Shown: one piece after another, positions 31,200 through 39,566 of the stretch
Layout of the letters: every line of letters starts with the position of its first letter
Position numbering within the stretch: the first letter of the stretch is position 1
Source: an uncultured Hyphomicrobiales bacterium
GTDB taxonomy: Bacteria > Pseudomonadota > Alphaproteobacteria > Rhizobiales > Beijerinckiaceae
Assembly: GCA_903861645.1 (NCBI GenBank)
Contig: CAIOVE010000052.1
Coordinates: 21,076 to 85,075 of the forward strand
Direction of reading: 5' to 3'
Length of the DNA: 64,000 nt
Program-made: the position numbers and the translations under genes
The notes under the pieces: generated by a model
Database searches by the model: none
The model's input: only the letters and a program-made list of their open reading frames with translations
What the model was told of the DNA's origin: nothing

Positions 31200-32165
31200 G
31201 TGACATGTCTGAATCGCGCCCCGGGCGCGGGGGAGGCTTCCATCAACCTTCGGCAGCTCGCCTATTTCTCCAGGGTCGTGGAAGCCGGCAACATGACGGC
31301 GGCGGCCGAACAGCTCAAGGTCGCCCAGCCGGCGCTCGGCGTGCAAATCCGTCAGCTCGAAACCGAGCTCGGCGTCGATCTGCTGGTGCGCCATTCGCGC
31401 GGCGTGACGCCGACGCCGGCGGGCCGGCTGCTGCACGAGCGCGCGGCGCGCATCCTCGCCGATGTCGAGGCGACTCGGCGGGAGGTGACGGCGTTGGCCG
31501 CCGAAAGCGAGGACCATGTGGTGCTGGGCGTGCCGCCGAGCATCATGCTGCTGCTGGGTCCGAGCCTGCTCATCGACGCCCGCGCGGAAATGCCGGGCGT
31601 CCACCTCAGTCTCGTCGAGGAGCGCAGCGTTGTTCTGATGGAGGCGCTGGAGCGCGGCCAGATCAACATCAGCTTCGCCTGGAACGTGCCGGAGAAGCCG
31701 GATATCGAGCGCATCGCCCTGCTGGAGGAAGACCTGCTGCTGGTCACCGCGCCCGACGAGGCGGGCGGCGACGGCCCCGTGTCGCTCGCCGAGGCGCTGC
31801 GGCACGATCTGGCCATCGCCGGCGAGCGCGGCGTCATCCGCAACATCGTGCAGGGCGAGGCGCGGCGGCTCTCCCTTCCCATGAAGCTCGCCTTCGAGGT
31901 CCACTCGGTCAGCGCGATGAAGGCGCTGATCACGCGCGGCGGCGCCGCGACGATCATGCCGTTCTCGCTGGCGCCGCGGGAACTGACCACGGGCGAACTC
32001 GTGGGCCGGCGCATCGACCGCCCCTCGATCACCCGCACGCTCTACGCCGTGCGCGCCGCCCGCGCGACGCCCTTTGGCCGCGAGGCCGACATCCAGAAAT
32101 TCCTCGATGGGGTCGTCGGCAAGGCGCTGGCGGCCATGGGCCCGCACGCGCGATCCTTGCGTTGA
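31200..32165 (+). CDS. LysR-family transcriptional regulator
   Basis: N-terminal winged helix-turn-helix (LRQLAYFSRVVEAGNMTAAAEQL, with QPALGVQIRQLE) plus a C-terminal effector domain (DHVVLGVPPSIMLLLGPSLL through TRTLYAVRAARATPFG). It most resembles the Cbl/nitrogen-assimilation-like and CMD-type branches, but the inducer is unknown. The conserved N-terminus begins at 31242 with ATC, not ATG, five bases after a strong GGGAGG; the nearest normal start in frame is GTG at 31200, given here, which has no ribosome site. It is divergent from the dehydrogenase genes and upstream of the Rieske/amidohydrolase genes, either of which it may control. Confidence 0.88.
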   Translation: MTCLNRAPGAGEASINLRQLAYFSRVVEAGNMTAAAEQLKVAQPALGVQIRQLETELGVDLLVRHSRGVTPTPAGRLLHERAARILADVEATRREVTALAAESEDHVVLGVPPSIMLLLGPSLLIDARAEMPGVHLSLVEERSVVLMEALERGQINISFAWNVPEKPDIERIALLEEDLLLVTAPDEAGGDGPVSLAEALRHDLAIAGERGVIRNIVQGEARRLSLPMKLAFEVHSVSAMKALITRGGAATIMPFSLAPRELTTGELVGRRIDRPSITRTLYAVRAARATPFGREADIQKFLDGVVGKALAAMGPHARSLR

Positions 32166-32198
32166 ATTGCTGCGCCGCGGCAGGTCGCGAGCGAATTT

Positions 32199-32222
32199 AT
32201 TCGTTGGCCTGCGCGAACGAAT
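32199..32222. promoter_or_regulatory. Dyad (ATTCGTT-N10-AACGAAT), possible operator
   Basis: A perfect 7-bp inverted repeat with a 10-base spacer lies about 100 bases before the Rieske ferredoxin gene. Just downstream are TTGGAC (32229) and TAGCTA (32252) at a 17-base spacing, a possible promoter. The position suits an upstream activator site, perhaps for the adjacent LysR protein. Confidence 0.4.
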
Positions 32223-32320
32223 TCGTCTTGGACAACCCCCTACCAATGTCCTAGCTAGTTGGCATGGCAGAGACCGCCCAAGGCGGGTCGCCACCCGAAC
32301 GTGTTGGAGGGAATGCGCTC

Positions 32321-32683
32321 ATGGCCGAGCAATTCATTGGAAAAGCGTCCGAATTCAAGGACGGCGACCGTCAGATCGTCCGCATCGGCGAGGACGAAAT
32401 CGGCGTTTTCAAGCACGAAGGCGCCTTCTACGCCTATAGCAACTTCTGCCTGCATCAGGGCGGTCCGGCCTGCGAGGGCCTGACGATCGCCAATGTCGAG
32501 GAGCGCCTCCGCCCCGACAAGACCTCGATGGGTCTGCACTTCACCGACCAGATGAACTTCGTCTGCCCGTGGCATGGCTACGAGTACGACATGAAGACCG
32601 GCTGCCACGTGAAGGACAAGTCCGTGAAGCTGCGCAAGTACGACGTCGTGACGAAGGGAAACGACGTCTATGTCGTCGCCTAG
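32321..32683 (+). CDS. Rieske [2Fe-2S] ferredoxin-like protein
   Basis: Small Rieske protein of 120 residues. Both ligand pairs are visible: CLHQGG and CPWHGYEYD, giving the Cys-His/Cys-His cluster. Between them is an insertion of about 45 residues (TIANVEERLRPDKTSMGLHF), longer than in typical ferredoxins. It may be the electron carrier of an oxygenase or a domain partner of the next genes. I start at the ATG at 32321 after GGAGGGAATGCG. Its last codons overlap the next gene by 14 bases, which implies coupled translation. Confidence 0.88.
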   Translation: MAEQFIGKASEFKDGDRQIVRIGEDEIGVFKHEGAFYAYSNFCLHQGGPACEGLTIANVEERLRPDKTSMGLHFTDQMNFVCPWHGYEYDMKTGCHVKDKSVKLRKYDVVTKGNDVYVVA

Positions 32684-33227
32684 GACCAAGAAGGCCGCCC
32701 CCAAGGCGGCCAAGCCCTCGACCAAGGCGGCCAAGCCCGCCATCAAGGCGTCTCGCGCGGCCAGCAAGCCGGCGAGCGACGAGGGCATGACGGGTCGGGA
32801 CAAGGCGAATTTCATCAAGGCCATGATGGAGGGAATCGCGCCCAAGGACGCGTCCGGCAAGCGCCCCCCCATCAAGGTCGAGGCGCCCAAAAAGGTGGAA
32901 ATCCTCCGCAAGATTTCCGCCCCCACGCCCGTCGAGCGCAAGTCGAATCCGTTGTCGGACGAGGCCTTGAAATTTGCCGCCAGGCTGGAAGAGAAATTCG
33001 CCAATGGCGATTTCGAGGCGCTGACCCCCGAGGCGACGCAGGCGCTGATGACCGCGATCTGCAAGCTTTACAGCGCCAACGCGGAAGCGGGCAACAAATT
33101 CCCGGTGGTCAAGGATCGTTTCTCGGTCACCGGAACGGACGCGATGATTCTCTGCGGCGCGCTGCTGAAGGCGGTCGACCTGCAGGTCTTCGAACTGGGC
33201 ATGTGGCAAAGCTGGTCGGGCATCTGA
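32670..33227 (+). CDS. Hypothetical protein with Lys/Ala/Pro-rich N-terminus
   Basis: Protein of 185 residues that I do not recognise. The first 40 residues are low-complexity (repeated KAAKP/STKAAKPA), probably disordered and basic. The rest is an ordinary mixed domain: ALKFAARLEEKFANGDFEALTPEA, then FSVTGTDAMILCGALLKAVDLQVFELGMW. The tight overlap with the Rieske gene and the 42-base gap to the amidohydrolase gene point to a shared pathway; it could be an accessory or chaperone-like subunit of the Rieske-dependent enzyme. No signal peptide. Confidence 0.75.
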   Translation: MSSPRTKKAAPKAAKPSTKAAKPAIKASRAASKPASDEGMTGRDKANFIKAMMEGIAPKDASGKRPPIKVEAPKKVEILRKISAPTPVERKSNPLSDEALKFAARLEEKFANGDFEALTPEATQALMTAICKLYSANAEAGNKFPVVKDRFSVTGTDAMILCGALLKAVDLQVFELGMWQSWSGI

Positions 33228-33269
33228 ACCGCCCGTCTGGCCATCACTTTAGAAAACGGAGGGATTGAC

Positions 33270-34517
33270 ATGGACCTCATAGCTGACCGCGGTCGACGCG
33301 TACAAGTCGACGAACTCAACACCAGCAAGCTGCTCGCGCACGCCGCCAAGCAGACCCGCGACAAGGGCTTCGACGACGTGCTGATCGTCGACGTCGACGC
33401 GCATCACTACGAGAACGAGAGCTTCGGCGAAATCCTGCCGTTCATGGAGAACGAGGTTCTCAAGCAGTTGGCGATCGCCTCGCGCGCCAAGGGCGGCCGC
33501 GGCAATGTCGCGCCGTCGGGCTTCGGCTATCAGGACATGGGCGGTCGCGTCACGCGCTATCCGCTGCGCTCGTCTGAAAAGACCGACGCCAACGGCCCGC
33601 ACCGCGACGTGCAGCTCGGCAACCGCTGGATGGACGCCATGGGCGTCGACTATTCCTGCCTGTTCCCCACGGGCATGCTGTCGATCGGCCTGCACCCGCA
33701 GAAGGAAATGGAAGTCGAGCTGTGCTGGGCCTACAACCGGTGGGTGACGGAAAAGGCCCTGCCGGAAAGCGGCGGACGCCTGTTCACCATGCTCTGCCTG
33801 CCCTTCAGCGACGCCGACGAATGCCTGCGTCAGGTCGAGACCTTCGGTCATCGTCCGGGCGTGCGCGGCTTCATGGTGACGACCGTGCGTCCGAAGATGG
33901 GCGTGCAGGACAACGCCTACATGAAGGTCTATCGCGCCATCGAGGAACGTGGCCTCGTGCTGTCGTTCCACTCCGGCCCGTCGTGGGGCGACCACACGTT
34001 CCAGAGCTGCAACCGCTTCCTGTCGGCGCATGCGCTGGGCTTCTCCTGGTACAACATCCTGCACTGCACGAACTGGGTCGTGAACGGCATGGGCGAGCGT
34101 TTCCCCAAGCTGCCCGTGCTGTGGATCGAGGCCGGCCTGTCGTGGATTCCCTTCGTCATGCAGCGCATCGACCATGAATACATGCTGCGTCCGTCGGAAT
34201 GTCCGCTTTTGAAGAAGAAGCCATCCGACTACATGCGCGACATGTTCTATTCGGTGCAGCCGATGGAAATCCAGGACATGGGCGCGCTGGAAACGACGTT
34301 CCGCATGATGGACGCCGAGAACTCGCTGCTCTACGCCTCGGACTATCCGCACTGGGACTTCGACCTGCCCTCGACGATCTGGGATCTGCCCTTCCTCACC
34401 GACAAGGCGCGCCACAACATCCTCGGCGGCACGGCCCACCGGCTGTTCAAGCTGCCGCCGCGCAACGAGGCGCAGAAGCAGAACCTCATCAAGTACGGCA
34501 ACTACCAGGAATTCTGA
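33270..34517 (+). CDS. Amidohydrolase 2 (ACMSD-like) family protein
   Basis: Large member (415 residues) of the amidohydrolase-2 family, which holds metal-dependent decarboxylases and hydrolases of aromatic acids. Metal or active-site segments: VDVDAHHYENES near residue 40, LVLSFHSGPSW in the middle, and YASDYPHWDFD near the C-terminus with the catalytic Asp. Long members with HHYE-type openings are common beside Rieske and ring-cleavage genes. A strong GGAGGGATTGAC precedes the ATG. An intrinsic terminator follows the stop, so the Rieske-unknown-amidohydrolase set is a unit. Confidence 0.88.
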   Translation: MDLIADRGRRVQVDELNTSKLLAHAAKQTRDKGFDDVLIVDVDAHHYENESFGEILPFMENEVLKQLAIASRAKGGRGNVAPSGFGYQDMGGRVTRYPLRSSEKTDANGPHRDVQLGNRWMDAMGVDYSCLFPTGMLSIGLHPQKEMEVELCWAYNRWVTEKALPESGGRLFTMLCLPFSDADECLRQVETFGHRPGVRGFMVTTVRPKMGVQDNAYMKVYRAIEERGLVLSFHSGPSWGDHTFQSCNRFLSAHALGFSWYNILHCTNWVVNGMGERFPKLPVLWIEAGLSWIPFVMQRIDHEYMLRPSECPLLKKKPSDYMRDMFYSVQPMEIQDMGALETTFRMMDAENSLLYASDYPHWDFDLPSTIWDLPFLTDKARHNILGGTAHRLFKLPPRNEAQKQNLIKYGNYQEF

Positions 34518-34543
34518 TTTCCGGTGGTTTGGGACTAGGATCG

Positions 34544-34569
34544 CGGGCGGCCCTCGGGTCGCCCGTTTT
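34544..34569 (+). terminator. Intrinsic terminator after the amidohydrolase gene
   Basis: A 9-bp stem with one G-T pair (CGGGCGGCC / GGTCGCCCG) and a 3-base loop is followed by TTTTC. It ends the transcript started before the Rieske gene. The next gene begins seven bases later. Confidence 0.75.
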
Positions 34570-34575
34570 CGTTGA

Positions 34576-35628
34576 ATGGACCTGTTCATGATCATGCGCG
34601 CGGGACGCCGCCTCGCTTTCGTCGCGATAACGCTTTGCGCGGCAACCAGCGCCCGCGCACAGGACGCCGCCGGCTTCTATCGCGGCAAGACCGTCACGAT
34701 GATCATCGCGTCCGCGGCGGGCGGCGGCTTCGATGCGTATGGCCGGCTCGTCGCGCGCCACATCGGCGCGCATATTCCCGGCAATCCCAATGTCATTCCG
34801 CAGAACATGCCGGGCGCGGCGGGCGCCAACGCCGCCTATTACGTGGTGAACGTCGCGCCGAAGGAGGGAACGGTCATCGGCGCCATTCACCCCGGCAACA
34901 TCATCGAGCCCGTGCTGGGCGACAAGCGCAAGGTGCGCTTTGATCCCAGCGCGTTCCAGTATATCGGCAACGCCAACACGGATGTCTACATCTGCGTGAC
35001 GCGCGCCGACGCGCCCGCCAAATCGTTCGCCGAGGCGTTGAACACCGAACTCGTGATGGGCTCGGGCGGCGAGGCCGCGTCGACCAAGGACTTTCCGGTC
35101 ATGTTGACGAACGTGCTCGGCGCGAAATTCAAGATGGTGCTCGGCTATTCGGGCAATCGCGAGGTGCAGCTCGCGATCGAGAAGGGCGAAATTCACGGCG
35201 AATGCGGCGCCGGCTGGTCGAGCGTGCTGTCGGCGCATCCCGACTGGTTCGCCAACAAATTCGCGCGCGTGCTTGTGCAGGAGGCCTCCGTCGGACATCC
35301 CGATCTCGACCGGATGGGCGTGCCGAAGACGGTCGATTTCGCGAAGACGCCCGAACAACGCGCCGTGCTGGATCTCGTCTACGCGCAGGAGCAATTCGGG
35401 CGCCCCTATATCATGGCGCCGGAAACGCCGGCCGAGCGCGTGTCGACCATGCGCAAGGCTTTCATGGATACGTTCCACGATCCCGCGTTCCTCGCCGAGG
35501 CCGCGCGGATGAACCTCGATGTGTCGCCGACCTCCGGCGAGGAAACGCAGGCGCTGGTGCGCAAGGTTTTCGCGACGCCGCCCGACATCGTCGAGCGCGC
35601 GAAACAGGCGACGACGGCGCGCGAATAA
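34576..35628 (+). CDS. Bug-type tripartite tricarboxylate transporter binding protein (5)
   Basis: Third long-form Bug-like protein of the window. A Sec signal (LAFVAITLCAATSARAQ) precedes GKTVTMIIASAAGGGFDAYGRLVARHIG and HIPGNPNVIPQNMPGAAGANAAYYV, which align closely with copies 1 and 2. Periplasmic, ligand unknown, no permease nearby. The start could also be one of the ATGs at 34588 or 34594. It stands after a terminator and ends seven bases before the convergent dioxygenase gene. Confidence 0.88.
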   Translation: MDLFMIMRAGRRLAFVAITLCAATSARAQDAAGFYRGKTVTMIIASAAGGGFDAYGRLVARHIGAHIPGNPNVIPQNMPGAAGANAAYYVVNVAPKEGTVIGAIHPGNIIEPVLGDKRKVRFDPSAFQYIGNANTDVYICVTRADAPAKSFAEALNTELVMGSGGEAASTKDFPVMLTNVLGAKFKMVLGYSGNREVQLAIEKGEIHGECGAGWSSVLSAHPDWFANKFARVLVQEASVGHPDLDRMGVPKTVDFAKTPEQRAVLDLVYAQEQFGRPYIMAPETPAERVSTMRKAFMDTFHDPAFLAEAARMNLDVSPTSGEETQALVRKVFATPPDIVERAKQATTARE

Positions 35629-35634
35629 CCGGCG

Positions 35635-36630
35635 TCAGCGCGCCAGGAATTTTTCCAGCGTCAGCGGCATCGGCGGCTTGGCGGGAGCCTTCGGCGGCGT
35701 CGCCTCGAAATGCGTGGCTTCCTCGAACCATTTGCGCTGCGCGGGCAATCCCCACGGCAGGGAGATGTTGGGATCGCCGGGATCCCAGCGCACCGGTTCG
35801 TTCTCGAGATCCATGATCTGGTAATGCGTGTTGAACAATTCGACGCGATGACCATCGGGATCGCGGAAATAGACAAACAGCGCGTGACCGGGGCCGTGGC
35901 GGCCGGGACCACGCTCGACGTCGCGGCCAAATCCCATTTCGCCGGCGATGTCGCAGGCGCGCAGCAGATTGTGCGTTTCCGCGGCCGCGTAGGCGAAGTG
36001 ATGCAGGCGCGGCCCCTCGCCATTGAAGAACACGATGTCGTGCGGGTTGCCCTTGCGTTGCAGGAACACGCCGAAGATATCGTCGCCGCCCGCGGGCGCG
36101 ATATATTCGCTCGCGCGAAATCCCATTTCCATCCAGAACTCGGTCGCGCGTCGCACGTTCGGCGACAGAATCTGGCAGTGATCGATGCGTTGCGCGCAGC
36201 CGCCCTTGTGGCTTGAAAACCTCGTGATCATGCGCGGCATCGCGTCCATGCGGGCCGTCAGTTCGATCGGCGCGCCGACGGGATCGATCAGGTGCAGCGT
36301 GCGGCCCTGATAAGGCGCGTCGACGAAACGTGGATCGCAACCCGCCGCCGCGAAGGCGTCGTGCGCGCGATCGAGATCGTCCTCGGTCATCACGCGCATG
36401 CCGACGCGTTGGCACAGGGCGTCGCCCGACGAGCGCCTCAGCACGAGACTATGATGACAGGCTTCCTCGACTCCACGCAGATAAAGAGCGTCCTTGTCCT
36501 GATCGGAAACAACCAGACCTAGCACCTCCGTGTAGAAATGCCGGCTGGCGTCGAGATCCCGGACGGTCATCACGAAATGGCTGGTGCGCGTAATGCGGCA
36601 GGGCGGATCGAACCGCGGCTTTGGCAGCAT
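35635..36630 (-). CDS. Extradiol ring-cleavage dioxygenase-like VOC protein
   Basis: Two-domain vicinal-oxygen-chelate protein of 331 residues, related to catechol 2,3-dioxygenases. The C-terminal domain keeps the Fe ligand set: His in RIDHCQILS, His in PRLHHFAY, Glu in GHRVELFN. The stretch GPGHALFVYFRDPDGH matches the extradiol signature. It probably cleaves a catechol-type ring next to a hydroxyl pair. I start at the ATG at 36630 rather than 36759, because the extra residues lack any family match. It is divergent from the cytochrome/propeller gene. Confidence 0.87.
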   Translation of the reverse strand: MLPKPRFDPPCRITRTSHFVMTVRDLDASRHFYTEVLGLVVSDQDKDALYLRGVEEACHHSLVLRRSSGDALCQRVGMRVMTEDDLDRAHDAFAAAGCDPRFVDAPYQGRTLHLIDPVGAPIELTARMDAMPRMITRFSSHKGGCAQRIDHCQILSPNVRRATEFWMEMGFRASEYIAPAGGDDIFGVFLQRKGNPHDIVFFNGEGPRLHHFAYAAAETHNLLRACDIAGEMGFGRDVERGPGRHGPGHALFVYFRDPDGHRVELFNTHYQIMDLENEPVRWDPGDPNISLPWGLPAQRKWFEEATHFEATPPKAPAKPPMPLTLEKFLAR

Positions 36631-36825
36631 GGACGTTCCTCGAACAGGCAACGCACCGCTTGGCGCGGGCTCGGCGGGAGTATGGCCCGCGGCGATCGGA
36701 AATGTCCATCCGCCAAGCGGAAACGGGCCGCGCAAGGTTGTCAGAATCGCCCGTGACAATTAGTGTTCCGGTTAAATCCGACGCGGTTGCAAAACGCGCG
36801 GAACGCCATGCGGGAGGAGCTGCAA

Positions 36826-38487
36826 ATGCCGAGACATTCGATTTCTGGATTGGGCGCGGGCGTGGCCCTCGCCGCCTTGTTGCTTGCGTCGCCGACATTG
36901 GCGCAAGGACTATCCGGCAAGGTTGCTTCCGAAGCCGAGCCCAAAATGGAAGGCGTGCTCGTCACCGCCAAGCGCGAGGGATCGACCATCGCCACGACGG
37001 TCGTGACCGACGCGACGGGCGCCTACGCCTTCCCGGCCGATCGCATAGGCCCCGGCAAATATACACTGTCGATCCGCGCCATCGGCTATGTGCTCGACGG
37101 ACCGAAAAGTGTCGAGGTGCCGAACGGGCAGCCGGCGACCGCCGACATCAAGCTGTCGAAGACAAAGAACCTCGCCGCGCAACTGTCGAACGCCGAATGG
37201 CTGATGTCGATGCCCGGCACGGACAAGGAAAAACAGTTCCTCGACGCCTGCTCGGGCTGCCACACCTATCAGCGCATCGTGAACTCGACCTACGAGCCCG
37301 AGGATTTCCGCGACAACATCTTCAAGCGCATGGGTTCCTATTCGCCGGGCTCCATGCCGACGAAGCCGCAGCCGCTCCTGCCCGGCCCGCGCGGCGAGCG
37401 CCCGGCCGTCAACGAGAAGGCGGCCCCCGCCGCCGCGGAACTGCTGGCGAAGGCCAACCTCAGTCAGGGCCCCAACCGGAGCTACGAACTCAAGACCCTG
37501 CCGCGGCCGGCCGGTCGCGCGACGAAGGTGATCATCACCGAATACGACCTGCCCGCGAAGGACTGGGAGCCCCACGACGTGATCATGGATCACGAGGGCA
37601 TGGTCTGGTTCTCCGATTTCGGCGACCAGCGCATGGGCCGCATGGACCCCAAAACCGGCAAGGTCGAAACCCTCGAACTGCCCATGATGAAAACCGATGG
37701 CTCGCCCAAGGGCGGACTTGAAATCGGCGAGGCGCCGAACGGCGACATCTGGCAGTCGGGCATGTATCAGGGCGGCGTCTATCGTTGGGAGCGCGCCACC
37801 GGCAAGGTCACCGCCTATCGCATTCCCGACAAATGGCAGACGGCCTCGACGCAGGAGTCGATGGTCTCGCCGCAGCATTCGGATGTCGACGGCTATGTCT
37901 GGACGAACGATCAGCAAGACCACTCGCTGCTGCGCCTGAACGTCAAGACCGGCGAATACGAGCAGATGGGCGAAACGAAGGACGCGAACGGCAAGCCGAT
38001 TCCCGGCTATGGCATGCCGACGGACCTCAAGAACCGACCCATGCTGCATGAATTCTCGGGCACGAGGATTGGCTGGTACGATCCCGAGAAGCGCGTCGCC
38101 GAGGTCTTCACGACGCCGTTCCAGGGCTCGGCGCCGCGGCGCGGACGCGTCGACGCGGAGGGCCGCCTGTGGTTCGCCGAATATCGTGGCGGCGGCATCG
38201 GCATGTTCGACACGAAGACCAAGGAACTCAAGGAATACAAGCTGAAGGCGCCATGGGCGACGCCCTATGACGTCGTCGCGACGAAGACCGGCGAGGTCTG
38301 GGCCGGTTCGATGGCCAACGACATGGTCAACCGGCTCGATACGAAGAGCGGCGAGGAGGTCGATTACCTCATGCCGCGGCCGACCAACATCCGGCGCGTC
38401 TTCGTCGACGAGCGCGGCTCCCGCCCGGTGTTGTGGGTCGGCTCCAATCACGGCGCCTCGGTCATCAAGGTCGAGCCGCTGGATTGA
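36826..38487 (+). CDS. Secreted fusion: carboxypeptidase-regulatory-like domain, cytochrome c motif, beta-propeller
   Basis: Secreted protein of 553 residues. After a signal peptide (ALAALLLASPTLAQG) come a beta-sandwich of the CarbopepD_reg/Cna-B-like type (GVLVTAKREGSTIATTVVTDATGAYAFP), then a haem c site CSGCH (DACSGCHTYQ), and a Vgb/streptogramin-lyase-like propeller with recurring GxVWF/GxIWQ blades (GMVWFSDFG, GDIWQSGMY, GYVWTNDQQ, GRLWFAEYRG, GEVWAGSMA). The whole may pass electrons in the periplasm for a dehydrogenase such as the GMC enzyme. GGGAGGAG fixes the ATG at 36826. No enzymatic activity can be inferred for the propeller. Confidence 0.85.
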   Translation: MPRHSISGLGAGVALAALLLASPTLAQGLSGKVASEAEPKMEGVLVTAKREGSTIATTVVTDATGAYAFPADRIGPGKYTLSIRAIGYVLDGPKSVEVPNGQPATADIKLSKTKNLAAQLSNAEWLMSMPGTDKEKQFLDACSGCHTYQRIVNSTYEPEDFRDNIFKRMGSYSPGSMPTKPQPLLPGPRGERPAVNEKAAPAAAELLAKANLSQGPNRSYELKTLPRPAGRATKVIITEYDLPAKDWEPHDVIMDHEGMVWFSDFGDQRMGRMDPKTGKVETLELPMMKTDGSPKGGLEIGEAPNGDIWQSGMYQGGVYRWERATGKVTAYRIPDKWQTASTQESMVSPQHSDVDGYVWTNDQQDHSLLRLNVKTGEYEQMGETKDANGKPIPGYGMPTDLKNRPMLHEFSGTRIGWYDPEKRVAEVFTTPFQGSAPRRGRVDAEGRLWFAEYRGGGIGMFDTKTKELKEYKLKAPWATPYDVVATKTGEVWAGSMANDMVNRLDTKSGEEVDYLMPRPTNIRRVFVDERGSRPVLWVGSNHGASVIKVEPLD

Positions 38488-38554
38488 TCCTTGCTAGCTA
38501 ATCGTCGCGCGCGAGAGGCGCGCGGCGCCCGCCTTTCATGTTCCGGAGCACACA

Positions 38555-39469
38555 ATGATACAGGCCCAACGCCTTTCGCACGCCACGCTCGAAACGCCCG
38601 ACATGCAACGCGCCATCGATTACTATGTCGGCGTGAACGGTCTCGTCGAAGTCAGCCGCGACGCCGGCCACGCGTGGCTCGCCTCGAAAATCGGCCAGCT
38701 CGCCATCGAACTGGTGAAGGGCGAGGAGCCGGCCTGCACGCGGCTTTCGTTCGAGGTGGCGCCGACCACCAATCTCGCCGAGGCGCGCGACAAGCTCGCC
38801 GCCCTGGGCGTGAAGGCCGAATTGCGCGCCGACCCCTTCCCCGGCACGCCGCAATGCCTGAGCTTCTCCGATCCCGCCGGCACGATGATCGACATTTTCG
38901 CCAAGTGGGATTTCGTCGCGCCCAACCAGAACGTCGCGGGCATCGGTCCGTTGAAGGTCGGCCATGTCGCCTTGTTCGTGCCCGACCTGCATCAGACAAT
39001 CGATTTCTATTCGAAGGTTCTGGGTTTCCGCGTGTCGGACTGGATCGGCGATCTCTTCGTGTTCATGCGCTGCAACCCCGATCATCACACCGTGAATTTC
39101 TTTCAGGGCGGCCCGCGGCGCCTGCATCACCTCGCGCTGGAACTGAAGGACTTCGTGCACATCAACAACGCCTGCGAAACGCTGGCGATGCATCGGATTC
39201 CACTGGGCTGGGGGCCGCTACGCCATGGCCCCGGCCACAACATCGCCGCCTATCATCGCAACCACGACGATCACGTGATCGAGTATTATTGCGAACTCGA
39301 CCAGATGAAGAACGAGGATCTCGGCTATTTCGAGCCGCGCCCGTGGCACGTCGATCGTCCGCAGCGGCCAAAGGTCTGGCCGGCGCGCACGTGGGTGTCG
39401 GGCTGGGGCACGCCGCCGGCGCCGGACTTCGGCCGCAACGAACGCGCGCTCGGCTCGCGCAACCTCTAG
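38555..39469 (+). CDS. Extradiol dioxygenase-like VOC protein
   Basis: Two-module VOC protein of 304 residues. The C-terminal module has the Fe-ligand triad: His in [11 protein letters not shown], His in [10 protein letters not shown] and Glu in [10 protein letters not shown], so a catechol 2,3-dioxygenase-type activity is plausible. [17 protein letters not shown] matches the place of the extradiol signature. It differs clearly from the VOC protein at 35635, so the two probably act on different rings or steps. GGAGCACACA precedes the ATG. Confidence 0.87.
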   Translation: MIQAQRLSHATLETPDMQRAIDYYVGVNGLVEVSRDAGHAWLASKIGQLAIELVKGEEPACTRLSFEVAPTTNLAEARDKLAALGVKAELRADPFPGTPQCLSFSDPAGTMIDIFAKWDFVAPNQNVAGIGPLKVGHVALFVPDLHQTIDFYSKVLGFRVSDWIGDLFVFMRCNPDHHTVNFFQGGPRRLHHLALELKDFVHINNACETLAMHRIPLGWGPLRHGPGHNIAAYHRNHDDHVIEYYCELDQMKNEDLGYFEPRPWHVDRPQRPKVWPARTWVSGWGTPPAPDFGRNERALGSRNL

Positions 39470-39566
39470 GCGCGCGACGACGACCGACGGGGCGGGGACG
39501 TTCGATTCCCGTCGATCGGCGCGGCGGGTCCATGGTAGGGTTTGCGATCAACCATCGGAATCCCTC

